A stretch of DNA of 64,000 nucleotides, from the NCBI GenBank assembly GCA_963750065.1, contig CAVVPK010000024.1, positions 124,001 through 188,000 on the forward strand. The letters are read 5' to 3'. The notes under the pieces are model-generated. The model worked only from the letters and a program-made list of their open reading frames with translations, was not told the origin of the DNA and did not search any database. The translations under genes and the position numbers were made by a program. Below are positions 8,326-17,187 of the stretch, one piece after another. How positions within the stretch are numbered: position 1 is the stretch's first letter; every line of letters starts with the position of its first letter. Origin of the DNA: CAVSRC01 sp963750065 (GTDB lineage Bacteria; Pseudomonadota; Alphaproteobacteria; Rhizobiales; Kaistiaceae).

Positions 8326-9093
8326 GTGTTGGACCCCGCCGTCGAAGGCAATGCAGATGAGGTGCTCGACGAATCGAGCCCGACTCCACTCTACCTCCAG
8401 CTTCAGCGCCTGATCCAGAATCAGGTCCGCGCGGGCAAGCTGCAGGCCGGCGAGGCTCTGCCCAGCGAACGCGATCTTGCCAGCCAGCTCGGCATTTCCC
8501 GCGTCACCGTGAGGAAGGCGATCTCCGGACTGGTCGACAAGGGCATTCTGGTTCAGCGCTGGGGATCGGGCACCTTCATTGCCCCCACCATGCGTGTCGA
8601 GCAGGCCCTGTCGCGCCTGTCGGGCTTCACCGACGACATGATGACCCGCGGGCTGACGCCCGGCGCCCAGCTGATCGAGCGCTCCAGCGGACCGGCGACG
8701 CCGAAGGAGTCGATGGCCCTCGGGCTGTCTCCCGGCGAGAAGGTCAGCCGCCTGCACCGCCTGCGCCTGGCCGGCGACGTGCCCATGGCGATCGAGCATG
8801 CGACCGTACCGGCCCGCTTCCTGCCCGATCCCGATTTCGTCAGGCAATCGCTCTACGCCGCGCTGGCCGAGCGCGGCTGTGCGCCGCGCCGCGCCCTGCA
8901 GCGCCTCCATGCCGTGCTGCTCAATGCCGAGCAGGCGAGCCTGCTCGCCGTGCCGCCGGCGAGCGCCGCGCTCTATATCGAGCGGCGGTCCTTCCTCGAG
9001 GACGGCACCCCCGTCGAGTTCACCGCCTCCTATTATCGCGGCGACGCCTACGATTTCGTCGCCGAGCTGTCGATCGGGTCGAGCGAACGATGA
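8326..9093 (+). CDS. GntR family transcriptional regulator (HutC/NagR subfamily)
   Basis: About 255 residues from GTG 8326. An N-terminal winged helix-turn-helix (PLYLQLQRLIQNQVRAGKL through SERDLASQLGISRVTVRKA) is followed by a UTRA ligand-binding domain. UTRA regulators of this type sense phosphorylated amino sugars and repress nag genes. GTG 8326 has GGAG upstream (8311-8314) and leaves a normal short lead into the DNA-binding domain; a TTG at 8191 in frame would add 45 unconvincing residues. It overlaps the SIS gene by ATGA and probably represses both arms of the locus, including itself. Confidence 0.88.
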   Translation: MLDPAVEGNADEVLDESSPTPLYLQLQRLIQNQVRAGKLQAGEALPSERDLASQLGISRVTVRKAISGLVDKGILVQRWGSGTFIAPTMRVEQALSRLSGFTDDMMTRGLTPGAQLIERSSGPATPKESMALGLSPGEKVSRLHRLRLAGDVPMAIEHATVPARFLPDPDFVRQSLYAALAERGCAPRRALQRLHAVLLNAEQASLLAVPPASAALYIERRSFLEDGTPVEFTASYYRGDAYDFVAELSIGSSER

Positions 9094-10154
9094 GCATGGA
9101 CCGCGCCAGCCGCGACGCCGGCGGATCCGCGTCGAGCCTCATGCTGCGCGAGACGGCCGAGGCGCCCGAAGTGGTGGCGCGGCTGATCGCGGAGAATGCC
9201 GCGGTGTGCCGCGATCTGGTGCAGCGGCTCGCCGCCGCACCGCCGCGCTTTGCCGTCACCTGTGCCCGCGGCAGTTCGGACAGCGCCGCCATGTTCGCCA
9301 AATACCTGCTCGAGATCCGTCTCGGACTGGTGGTCGCCTCCGTCGGCCCGTCCGTGCGCTCGATCTATGGCGGCCGGCCGCAGGTCGACGGCGCCCTGTT
9401 CCTGACCATCTCGCAGTCGGGGCGGAGCCCCGACCTCATCAAGCTGGCCGAGGCGGCGCGGGAAGGGCGCGCGCTGACGGTGGCGCTCACCAACGACCCG
9501 GCTTCGCCGCTGGCCGATATCTGCGAGGTCGTGCTGCCGCTCCATGCCGGGCCCGAGAAGAGCGTCGCCGCGACCAAGTCCTATATCGCCTCGCTGGCGG
9601 CCCTGCTGCAGTTGCTCGCCGTGTGGAGCGGCGATGCGGCGCTCGGCCGCGCCGTCGCACGTCTGCCGGACGACTTGGCCGATGCGCTTGCGCGCGACTG
9701 GCGGCCGGCGGTGCCCATGCTGGCCGAGACGCGCAGCCTCTATGTCGTCGGCCGCGGTGCCGGTTATGCCGCGGCGCAGGAAGCGGCGCTGAAGCTCAAG
9801 GAAACCTGCGGCCTCCACGCCGAGGCGGTCAGCGCCGCCGAGTTGATGCACGGCCCCCTGACGCTCGCCGGGCCCGATTTTCCCGTCGTGCTGTTCAGCC
9901 AGCAGGACGAGGCGCTGGCCTCGCTCTCCGGCTTGGCGGCCAGCTTGGTGGCGCGCGGCGTCAAGGTCTTCGCCGCCGGTCCGGTCGCGGCCGATGGCGC
10001 TATGCGCCTGCCGACCGCCGACGGCCTGCATGCCTTTGCCCAGCCGATCGCGCTGGTGCAGGGCTTCTATCCTCTCGCCGAGGCGCTTGCCCGCGCGCGC
10101 GGGCGCGATCCCGACCACCCACCGCATCTGATGAAGGTGACGGAGACACAGTAA
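9090..10154 (+). CDS. SIS-domain glucosamine-6-phosphate deaminase-like protein (NagB-II type)
   Basis: A 354-residue protein with two SIS domains, resembling the isomerase half of GlmS without its glutaminase half. SIS signatures are CARGSSDSA and SQSGRSPD in the first half and VVGRGAGYAAAQEAALKLKE in the second, with the GlmS-like AELMHGPL later. Between NagA and a GntR regulator this is the NagB-II type, which deaminates glucosamine-6-phosphate to fructose-6-phosphate. It overlaps the regulator by four bases and nagA by one (TAATG). Glutamine-dependent synthesis is ruled out by the missing glutaminase domain. The annotation as deaminase is by context. Confidence 0.85.
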   Translation: MSMDRASRDAGGSASSLMLRETAEAPEVVARLIAENAAVCRDLVQRLAAAPPRFAVTCARGSSDSAAMFAKYLLEIRLGLVVASVGPSVRSIYGGRPQVDGALFLTISQSGRSPDLIKLAEAAREGRALTVALTNDPASPLADICEVVLPLHAGPEKSVAATKSYIASLAALLQLLAVWSGDAALGRAVARLPDDLADALARDWRPAVPMLAETRSLYVVGRGAGYAAAQEAALKLKETCGLHAEAVSAAELMHGPLTLAGPDFPVVLFSQQDEALASLSGLAASLVARGVKVFAAGPVAADGAMRLPTADGLHAFAQPIALVQGFYPLAEALARARGRDPDHPPHLMKVTETQ

Positions 10155-11293
10155 TGAGCATTGCCTTGACCGGCGCCAGGGTCTTCGACGGCACGACGAT
10201 CGTCGACGGCCACAGCGTCGTGATCGCCGACGGAAAGATCGTTGCCCTGCTGCCGGATGGCGAACGTCCGTCGGATGCCGCCGTGCGGCGCGTCGAGGGA
10301 CTGCTGGCACCCGGCTTCATCGATGTCCAGGTCAACGGCGGCGGCGGCGTGCTGTTCAACGACATGCGCACGGCAGAGGGGATCGCCGCCATCGGCCGGG
10401 CCCACCGGCCCTTCGGCACCACCGGCTTTCTGCCCACTCTGATCACCGACACGCGCGAGCATATGCGCGAAGCCATCGACGCTGCCCGCGCGGCGCTTGC
10501 GGCCGGCATTCCCGGCATGCTCGGCATCCACATCGAAGGTCCCTTCCTCAGTCCCGAGCGCAAGGGCGTCCACGATCCGCGCCTGTTCCGCGACCTGGAG
10601 GAAGAGGATTTCGCGCTGGTCACCGCGCTTGGCGCCGGCCGCACCCTGATGACGCTGGCGCCAGAGCGCGTGCCGCCGGAGATGGTCGCCCGGCTGGTTA
10701 AAGCCGGCATCGTCGTCTCGGCCGGCCACACCGCCGCCAGCTACGACACGGTGGCCGCCGCGCGGGCCGCGGGCCTGAGCGGATTTACCCATCTTTTCAA
10801 TGCCATGCCGCCGCTTGCCGGCCGCGCGCCGGGGCCGGTCGGTGCCGCGCTCGATGACCCCGACTCCTTCGTCGGCATCATCGCCGACCTGTTCCATGTC
10901 TCGGCAGCAAGCCTGCGCATCGCCATTGCCGCCCACGGCTGGCAGCGCATGGTGCTGGTTACCGACGCCATGCCCTCCGTCGGCAGCGACCTCACCGAAT
11001 TCCTGATCGACGGCAATGTCATCACCCGCAAGGACGGCCGGCTCACCCGCGGTGACGGCATGATCGCCGGCTCCGATCTCGACATGGCGACGGCGGTGCG
11101 CAACTGCGTTGAGGCGCTCGGCCTGCCGTTGGAGGCTGCCCTGCACATGGCCGCGCGCGCACCGGCCGAGTATCTGCGGCTGGCTGACGAACTCGGCCGC
11201 ATCGCGCCCGGCTATCGTGCCGATCTGGTCCTGCTCGACGACGATCTTGCCGTCGTCGATACGTGGATCGATGGCGTCGCGACTAAGGACTAG
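10154..11293 (+). CDS. nagA: N-acetylglucosamine-6-phosphate deacetylase
   Basis: A 379-residue amidohydrolase that removes acetate from GlcNAc-6-phosphate, the product of MurQ and of GlcNAc kinase. Visible motifs are PGFIDVQVNGGGG, HIEGPFLSP with the metal-binding glutamate, SAGHTAAS, HLFNAMPP and VTDAMP with the catalytic aspartate. Start ATG 10154 overlaps the previous stop (TAATG). Together with the SIS deaminase it converts GlcNAc-6-phosphate to fructose-6-phosphate in the cytoplasm. Confidence 0.93.
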   Translation: MSIALTGARVFDGTTIVDGHSVVIADGKIVALLPDGERPSDAAVRRVEGLLAPGFIDVQVNGGGGVLFNDMRTAEGIAAIGRAHRPFGTTGFLPTLITDTREHMREAIDAARAALAAGIPGMLGIHIEGPFLSPERKGVHDPRLFRDLEEEDFALVTALGAGRTLMTLAPERVPPEMVARLVKAGIVVSAGHTAASYDTVAAARAAGLSGFTHLFNAMPPLAGRAPGPVGAALDDPDSFVGIIADLFHVSAASLRIAIAAHGWQRMVLVTDAMPSVGSDLTEFLIDGNVITRKDGRLTRGDGMIAGSDLDMATAVRNCVEALGLPLEAALHMAARAPAEYLRLADELGRIAPGYRADLVLLDDDLAVVDTWIDGVATKD

Positions 11294-11302
11294 GAGGCTG
11301 AC

Positions 11303-12361
11303 ATGGCGCGCAAGACAGTGTTGGTGGTTGGCCTCGGCAATATGGGGCTCAGCCATGCGCTCGCCTATACGCGCATTGACCGCTTCGTTGTCGCCGGCGT
11401 CTGCGACCGCAACGCCGCCGAGCGCACGCTGCCGGAGGCGCTGGCCGGCGCCAAGCGCTTCACCGACTACGACGAGGCGCTGACGACCCTCAAGCCGGAC
11501 GTGGTCGCCATCTGCACCTGGGCCGATACCCATGCCGACTATGCAATTCGGGCAATGGAAGCCGGCGCCGACGTCTTTGTCGAGAAGCCGCTGGCCGAGA
11601 CCGTCGCCGATGCCGAGCGCGTGGTTGCCGCCGCGCGCCGGACGGGCCGCAAGCTGGTCGTCGGCTATATCCTGCGCCACCATCCGAGCTGGATGAAGTT
11701 CATCGAGCTCGCCCGCACGCTGGGCGCCCCTTACGTCTTCCGCATGAACCTCAATCAGCAGTCGAGCGGCGCCGCGTGGGCGACCCACAAGCGCCTCCTG
11801 CAGTCGCTGCCGCCGATCGTCGATTGCGGCGTCCATTACGTCGATGTCTGGTGCCAGATCACCCGTGCCGAGCCGCTCACCGTCCACGCTGTCGGTGCCC
11901 GGCTGACCGAGGATATGCCGGCCGGCATGTACAATTACGGCCACTTCGAGGTGACCTTCGCCGATGGCTCGGTCGGCTGGTACGAGGCCGGCTGGGGTCC
12001 GATGATGAGCGAGACCGCCTTCTTCGTGAAGGACGTCATCGGGCCCAAGGGCTCGGTGTCGATCGTCATGGCGGAAGGCGCCGGATCGGCCGACATGGAC
12101 ACCCACACCAAGACCAACCAGATCCTCTATCACCCGGCCGAACTGGCCGCCGACGGGTCGCTCGCCAGGCCCGACGAGCGCATCGTCACCGCCGACGAAC
12201 CCGGCCACGACGATCTCTGCGAGCGCGAACAGCGCTTTCTCCTGAAGGCAATCGACGAGGATATCGACCTCGGCGATCACATGGATGATGCAGTCAAGAG
12301 CCTGCGCATCGTTCTCGCGGCCGACCGTTCGGTCAGGACCGGCGAGGTCGTGCGGCTCTGA
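11303..12361 (+). CDS. Gfo/Idh/MocA family oxidoreductase
   Basis: A 352-residue NAD(P)-dependent dehydrogenase. The Rossmann motif GLGNMGLSHA is at the start and the conserved EKPLAETVADAE, with the catalytic-region lysine, lies near residue 94. The C-terminal beta-sheet domain is complete. It begins nine bases after nagA and should be cotranscribed. Relatives oxidise or epimerise sugars such as inositol, glucose or amino sugars, so it may handle a variant sugar brought in by the importer; the exact substrate is unknown. Confidence 0.85.
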   Translation: MARKTVLVVGLGNMGLSHALAYTRIDRFVVAGVCDRNAAERTLPEALAGAKRFTDYDEALTTLKPDVVAICTWADTHADYAIRAMEAGADVFVEKPLAETVADAERVVAAARRTGRKLVVGYILRHHPSWMKFIELARTLGAPYVFRMNLNQQSSGAAWATHKRLLQSLPPIVDCGVHYVDVWCQITRAEPLTVHAVGARLTEDMPAGMYNYGHFEVTFADGSVGWYEAGWGPMMSETAFFVKDVIGPKGSVSIVMAEGAGSADMDTHTKTNQILYHPAELAADGSLARPDERIVTADEPGHDDLCEREQRFLLKAIDEDIDLGDHMDDAVKSLRIVLAADRSVRTGEVVRL

Positions 12362-12373
12362 AGCTGCCGCGCG

Positions 12374-14029
12374 TCACATGTTCGGATAGTTTGGCCCGCC
12401 ACCGCCTTCCGGCGCCAGCCAGTCGATGTTCTGGTTGGGGTCCTTGATGTCGCAGGTCTTGCAGTGGACGCAGTTCACGGCGTTGATCTGCAGGCGTGGG
12501 GCGTCCGCGCCCTCTTCGATCCACTCATAGACGCCGGCCGGGCAATAGCGCGCCGACAGCCCGGCGAAGACATCGTGCTCCGAGGTCTTCTGCAATCCCA
12601 TGTCGCGCACATAAAGATGCACCGGCTGGTCTTCCGCATGGGCGGTGCCCGACAGGTAGACCGAGGAGAGCCGGTCGAAGCTGACCACGCCGTCGGGCTT
12701 CGGATAGGCGATGGGCTTCGCCTTTGCCGCCGGCAGCGTCGCTTCGTGGTCGGCCTTGCCGTGGCGAAGCGTGCCGAACAGCGAGAAGCCGAACGTATTG
12801 GTCCACAGATCCAGGCCCGCCGCGATGACGCCGGCAAGCGTGCCCAGCTTCGACCACAGCGGCTTGACGTTGCGCACCGGCTTCAGGTCGTCGCCGATGG
12901 CGGACGTTCGCCACGCCGCCTCATAGGCGGTCAGCTCGTCATTGCCGCGGCCGCCGGCGATCGCTCGGCTGACGTGTTCCGCGGCCAACATGCCGGAGAG
13001 CATGGCGTTGTGGCTGCCCTTGATGCGCGCCACGTTGACCAGGCCGGCCGAACAGCCGATCAGCGCACCGCCGGGAAAGGCGAGTTTCGGCACCGATTGC
13101 CAGCCGCCCTCGGTGATTGCGCGTGCGCCATAGGAGAGGCGTTTTCCCCCTTCCAGCAGCGGTCGGATCGACGGATGGGTCTTGAAGCGCTGGAACTCCT
13201 CGAAGGGCGACAGGTTGGGATTGGCGTAGTTGAGGTGAACGACGAAGCCGATCGACACCAGATTGTCGCCGAAGTGATAGACAAACGCGCCGCCTCCGGT
13301 GCGGTTGTCGAGCGGCCAGCCGAAAGAATGCTGCACCTGCCCGGGCCGGTGCCTGTCCGGCGCTATCCTCCACAGTTCCTTGAAGCCGATGCCGAATTTC
13401 TGCGGCTCGCGCCCCTGGCTGAGGCCGAAGCGGGCAATCAACGACTTCGCCAGGAGCCCACGCGCCCCTTCGCCGATCAGCGTGTACTTGGCCTTGAGTT
13501 CCATGCCGCGCTGGAAGCCGGCCTTGGGTTTGCCGTCGCGGCCGATTCCCATGTCGCCGGTCGCCACGCCGATGACCGCGCCGTTGTCGTCATGCAGCGT
13601 TTCCACCGCGGCGAAGCCCGGAAAGATCTCGACGCCCAGCGCCTCCGCCTTACCCGCCAGCCAGCGGCAGACGTCGCCCAGCGAGACGACGTAATTGCCG
13701 TGATTGCGCATCAGCGGTGGCAGCAGGAAATTGGGCAGGCGTGCTTCACCCGCCGCCCCCAGCCACAGGAAGCGGTCCTCGCTCACCGGCGTCTTGACCG
13801 GGCAGTCCGCATCCTCCCGCCAGTCCGGCAGCAGCCGGTCGAGGCCGATCGGGTCGAGAACCGCGCCGGAGAGGATATGGGCGCCGACCTCGGAGCCCTT
13901 CTCCAGCACCACCACCGAGAGGTCGGCGGCGATCTGCTTCAGCCGGATCGCTGCCGCCAGACCTGCCGGGCCGGCGCCGACGATCACGACGTCGAAATCC
14001 ATCGATTCGCGGTCGGGCATCGTTTCCAT
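12374..14029 (-). CDS. Electron transfer flavoprotein-ubiquinone oxidoreductase
   Basis: A 551-residue membrane-associated flavoenzyme that passes electrons from reduced ETF to ubiquinone. FAD motif VIVGAGPAGL is near the N-terminus. The C-terminal 4Fe-4S ligands are in RYCPAG and NCVHCKTCDIKDPNQN, as in the whole family, and the protein ends in the typical GGGGPNYPNM. I chose ATG 14029 (METMPDRES); an upstream in-frame ATG at 14092 would add 21 residues. It is convergent with the Gfo/Idh gene (12-base gap) and divergent from glutaryl-CoA dehydrogenase, a dehydrogenase that feeds this chain. Confidence 0.94.
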   Translation of the reverse strand: METMPDRESMDFDVVIVGAGPAGLAAAIRLKQIAADLSVVVLEKGSEVGAHILSGAVLDPIGLDRLLPDWREDADCPVKTPVSEDRFLWLGAAGEARLPNFLLPPLMRNHGNYVVSLGDVCRWLAGKAEALGVEIFPGFAAVETLHDDNGAVIGVATGDMGIGRDGKPKAGFQRGMELKAKYTLIGEGARGLLAKSLIARFGLSQGREPQKFGIGFKELWRIAPDRHRPGQVQHSFGWPLDNRTGGGAFVYHFGDNLVSIGFVVHLNYANPNLSPFEEFQRFKTHPSIRPLLEGGKRLSYGARAITEGGWQSVPKLAFPGGALIGCSAGLVNVARIKGSHNAMLSGMLAAEHVSRAIAGGRGNDELTAYEAAWRTSAIGDDLKPVRNVKPLWSKLGTLAGVIAAGLDLWTNTFGFSLFGTLRHGKADHEATLPAAKAKPIAYPKPDGVVSFDRLSSVYLSGTAHAEDQPVHLYVRDMGLQKTSEHDVFAGLSARYCPAGVYEWIEEGADAPRLQINAVNCVHCKTCDIKDPNQNIDWLAPEGGGGPNYPNM

Positions 14030-14059
14030 GGCCCGGCTTATAGCAGCCGTTCGTTCCGG

Positions 14060-14087
14060 TTGATCATGGCCAGGATCGGTCAATAAT
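14060..14087 (+). promoter_or_regulatory. Possible sigma-70 promoter for glutaryl-CoA dehydrogenase
   Basis: TTGATC at 14060-14065 and AATAAT at 14082-14087, 16 bases apart, lie in the 95-base divergent gap, 38 bases before the dehydrogenase start. Assigned by eye only. Confidence 0.35.
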
Positions 14088-14124
14088 CGCAATCCGGTTC
14101 ACCAAGCCAGCACGCGAGGCGTGA

Positions 14125-15312
14125 ATGACCAGGCAGGCGACATTCAACTGGCAGGACCCGTTCCTGTTCAACGGCCAGCTTTCCGAGGAAGAGCGCATGG
14201 TCTCGGCCTCGGCGGCGGAGTTTGCGCGCCGCGCGCTCGCCCCCCGGGTCGAGGACGCCTATCTCAACGAGACCACCGATCCGGCGATCTTCCGCGAGAT
14301 GGGCGAGGCCGGGCTGCTTGGCGTCACCATTCCCGAGGCCTATGGCGGCCTGGGCCTCGGCTACGTCGCCTACGGCCTCATCGCGCGCGAGATCGAGCGC
14401 GTCGATTCCGGGTTTCGCTCCATGCTGAGCGTGCAATCCTCGCTGGTGATGTATCCGATCCACGCTTATGGCTCGGATGCGCAGAAGGAACGCTACCTGC
14501 CGAAGCTTGCCAGCGGCGCGCTCATCGGCTGCTTCGGCCTGACCGAGCCGGACGCCGGCTCCGATCCTGCCGCCCTGACGACCACGGCGGCGAAGACGGC
14601 CGGCGGCTATCGCCTCAACGGCGCCAAGAGCTGGATCTCCAATTCGCCGATTGCCGATGTCTTCATCGTCTGGGCGCGCTCTGAAGCCCATGGCGGCAAG
14701 GTGCGCGGCTTCGTCCTGGAGAAGGGCACCAAGGGCCTCACGGCACCCAAGATCGAGGGCAAGCTGTCGCTCCGCACCTCGATCACCGGCGAGATCGTCA
14801 TGCAGGATGTCGAGGTCGGCGAGGATGCGCTGCTCCCCGAGGCATCCGGCCTCTCCGCCGCTTTCGGCTGCCTCAACCGCGCCCGCTACGGCATCGCCTG
14901 GGGGGTAATGGGAGCGGCCGAGGATTGCTGGCTGCGCGCCCGTCAGTACGGCCTCGACCGGCGGCAGTTCGGCCGGCCGCTTGCCGCCACCCAGCTCTAC
15001 CAGAAGAAGCTTGCCGACATGCAGACCGAGATCGCGCTCGGCCTGCAGGCGGCGCTGCGCGTCGGCCGCCTGTTCGACGATGGCGCCATGGCGCCGGAAA
15101 TGATCTCGCTCATCAAGCGCAACAATTGCGGCAAGGCGCTCGATATCGCCCGGGCTGCCCGCGACATGCACGGCGGCAACGGCATCCAGATCGAGTACCA
15201 CGTCATGCGCCACGCCCAGAACCTGGAGACGGTCAATACCTATGAGGGTACGCACGACGTCCATGCCCTCATCCTCGGCCGTGCCATGACCGACCTTCAG
15301 GCCTTCTCCTGA
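14125..15312 (+). CDS. gcdH: Glutaryl-CoA dehydrogenase (acyl-CoA dehydrogenase family)
   Basis: A 395-residue acyl-CoA dehydrogenase fold. Features specific to the glutaryl-CoA branch are SGFRSMLSVQSSLVM with Arg98 (human Arg94, binds the substrate carboxylate) and YEGTHDVHALILGRA with the catalytic base Glu374 (human Glu370). It oxidises and decarboxylates glutaryl-CoA to crotonyl-CoA in lysine and tryptophan breakdown, giving electrons to ETF. GAGG lies five bases before ATG 14125. The divergent neighbour encodes ETF-ubiquinone oxidoreductase, the next step for the electrons. Confidence 0.9.
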   Translation: MTRQATFNWQDPFLFNGQLSEEERMVSASAAEFARRALAPRVEDAYLNETTDPAIFREMGEAGLLGVTIPEAYGGLGLGYVAYGLIAREIERVDSGFRSMLSVQSSLVMYPIHAYGSDAQKERYLPKLASGALIGCFGLTEPDAGSDPAALTTTAAKTAGGYRLNGAKSWISNSPIADVFIVWARSEAHGGKVRGFVLEKGTKGLTAPKIEGKLSLRTSITGEIVMQDVEVGEDALLPEASGLSAAFGCLNRARYGIAWGVMGAAEDCWLRARQYGLDRRQFGRPLAATQLYQKKLADMQTEIALGLQAALRVGRLFDDGAMAPEMISLIKRNNCGKALDIARAARDMHGGNGIQIEYHVMRHAQNLETVNTYEGTHDVHALILGRAMTDLQAFS

Positions 15313-15443
15313 TGAGCGCTGGCAGGCATGCGCCGGAGAAATCCCGCCGGAATCGCACCGCCGGGCGAAACGGTGTAAATCGGCACATCCGCTTCGGCAG
15401 TGCTTCGCGAGTCGCACCGCCACCCCAAAAAATGCAGTGAGCG

Positions 15444-16613
15444 ATGGCCGATTCCCTCACCGATCAGCCCGACAAAACCACGGACGTCAAAGCGCCTTCC
15501 GAGCCCGCTTCGCCCGCCGGCGCGCTCGAATTGACGGTCGTCGTGCCGACCTTCAACGAGGCCGGCAACGTTGCCATCCTGGTCGAGCGCCTTGCTTCCG
15601 TGCTTGCCGGTATCGCCTGGGAGGTCGTCTTCGTCGACGACGATTCGCCTGATGGCACGGCCGATATCGCCCGCCAGATCGCGCTCAGCGACCGCCGGGT
15701 GCGGGTGATCCGGCGGCTCGGCCGGCGCGGCCTGTCCTCCGCCTGCGTCGAAGGGGTGATGTCGTCCGCGGCTCCTTATTTCGCCGTCATGGACGGCGAC
15801 CTGCAGCATGACGACGCCATGCTCGCCACCATGCTCTCGACGCTCAGGACCGAAGGGCTCGATATCGTGGTCGGCAGCCGCTACGTCAGCGGCGGCGACA
15901 GCGGCGGCCTCGCCAATCCTTGGCGCCAGTTCGTCAGTCGCGCCGGCACGCGCCTGGCGCAGACGCTGCTCAAGGCCGAGCTGACCGATCCGATGAGCGG
16001 CTTCTTCGTCATGTCGCGCGCTGCCTTCGACGCTGAGGTGCATGCGCTGTCGCAGCGCGGCTTCAAGATCCTGCTGGATATCTTCGCCTCCTCGGCGCGC
16101 CCCTTGCGTTATCGCGAGCTGCCGTGCCGCTTCAACCCGCGGCAAAGCGGCGAGAGCAAGCTCGACACGATGGTGGCGTGGGAGTTCGGCGTGCTCCTGC
16201 TCGACAAGCTCATCGGCCGCTATCTGCCGGTGCATTTCGTCGTCTTCGCCACGGTCGGGATAACCGGTATTGCCGTCCACCTCCTGACCCTCGGGCTCTT
16301 CGGACTGGCCGGCTCTTCCTTTGAGGTGGCGCAAACGGCCGCCGTCGTCCTGGCGATGACCTGGAACTTTTTCTTCAACAATCTCATCACCTACCGCGAC
16401 CAGCGCCTGCGCGGCGCCGCCTTCGTCCGCGGCCTGCTGTCGTTCTATGCCATCGGCGCGGTGGGTGCGGTCGCCAATATCGGCGTCATCGGCGCGATGT
16501 TCAGCCAGGGCAGTGGCTGGTGGATCGCCGGGATCGCCGGGGCCCTGGTCGGCGTGGTGTGGAACTACACCATGTCGAGCCTGTTCACCTGGCACCGGCG
16601 CACGCTCACCTGA
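15444..16613 (+). CDS. Polyprenol-phosphate glycosyltransferase with GtrA domain
   Basis: A 389-residue fusion. Residues about 30-250 are a GT2 domain of the dolichol-phosphate mannosyltransferase type: TVVVPTFNEAGN, VDDDSPDGT and the metal-binding MDGDLQHDD. Residues about 265-389 form a GtrA-like domain with four hydrophobic helices, ending WNYTMSSLFTWHRR. Such proteins move a sugar from a nucleotide donor onto undecaprenyl phosphate and may flip it for surface glycan or lipid A decoration. The next two genes run in the same direction with short gaps. Which sugar is used cannot be told. Confidence 0.88.
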   Translation: MADSLTDQPDKTTDVKAPSEPASPAGALELTVVVPTFNEAGNVAILVERLASVLAGIAWEVVFVDDDSPDGTADIARQIALSDRRVRVIRRLGRRGLSSACVEGVMSSAAPYFAVMDGDLQHDDAMLATMLSTLRTEGLDIVVGSRYVSGGDSGGLANPWRQFVSRAGTRLAQTLLKAELTDPMSGFFVMSRAAFDAEVHALSQRGFKILLDIFASSARPLRYRELPCRFNPRQSGESKLDTMVAWEFGVLLLDKLIGRYLPVHFVVFATVGITGIAVHLLTLGLFGLAGSSFEVAQTAAVVLAMTWNFFFNNLITYRDQRLRGAAFVRGLLSFYAIGAVGAVANIGVIGAMFSQGSGWWIAGIAGALVGVVWNYTMSSLFTWHRRTLT

Positions 16614-16642
16614 CGACGGCCGTGCCGTGCTAGCATCGATGC

Positions 16643-17170
16643 ATGGCGATCCTGCTGTTCTTCCTGGCGACCCTCGTCTTCGCCACCTACACGTGGCGCT
16701 ATGCCATCGTGAATCCGCACCCGCAGGGGCCGTATCGCTTCATCGCCTTCGAGGGCATCACCGCCATCGTCCTGCTCAACTGGCGCCCGTGGTTCGTCGA
16801 CGTCCTCAGCCCGCTGCAGATCGTTTCCTTCACCGCGCTCGCGATCTCGATCTATCTCCCGATCGCGGCGTTCATGCTGCTGAGAAGCCGTGGCAAGCCG
16901 CAAGGGCACTTCGAAGACACGACCGAGCTGGTGACCACCAACCTCTTCCGCTTCATCCGCCATCCGATGTACGCCTCGCTGCTCTTCTTCGCGCTCGGCG
17001 CCTGGCTGAAGCAGCCGCTCTATTGGCCGGCGGCGGTCATCTTCGTCATCGTGGTGGCGGCGCTCTTCCTCACGGCCACGGCTGAGGAGAAGGACATGAC
17101 CGAGGCGTTCGGCCAGCGCTATGTCGACTACATGAAGACGACCAAGCGCTTCGTGCCGTTCATTTTCTAG
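16643..17170 (+). CDS. Isoprenylcysteine methyltransferase-like membrane protein
   Basis: A 175-residue integral membrane protein with about five hydrophobic segments. The C-terminal part carries the ICMT/NnrU-like signature: RFIRHPMYASLL, then a helix, then EEKDMTEAFGQRYVDYM. In eukaryotes this fold methylates prenylated cysteines; bacterial members are mostly uncharacterised and may methylate lipids or small molecules. It starts 29 bases after the GT2-GtrA gene and ends 17 before the alcohol dehydrogenase, so the three may be cotranscribed. Function is not established. Confidence 0.75.
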   Translation: MAILLFFLATLVFATYTWRYAIVNPHPQGPYRFIAFEGITAIVLLNWRPWFVDVLSPLQIVSFTALAISIYLPIAAFMLLRSRGKPQGHFEDTTELVTTNLFRFIRHPMYASLLFFALGAWLKQPLYWPAAVIFVIVVAALFLTATAEEKDMTEAFGQRYVDYMKTTKRFVPFIF

Positions 17171-17187
17171 CGCCGGGAAGGTATGCC

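Noticed and set aside
10067..12280. A 737-residue minus-strand frame opposite nagA and the Gfo/Idh gene
   Set aside because: Same type of antisense artefact; both plus-strand genes are unmistakable.
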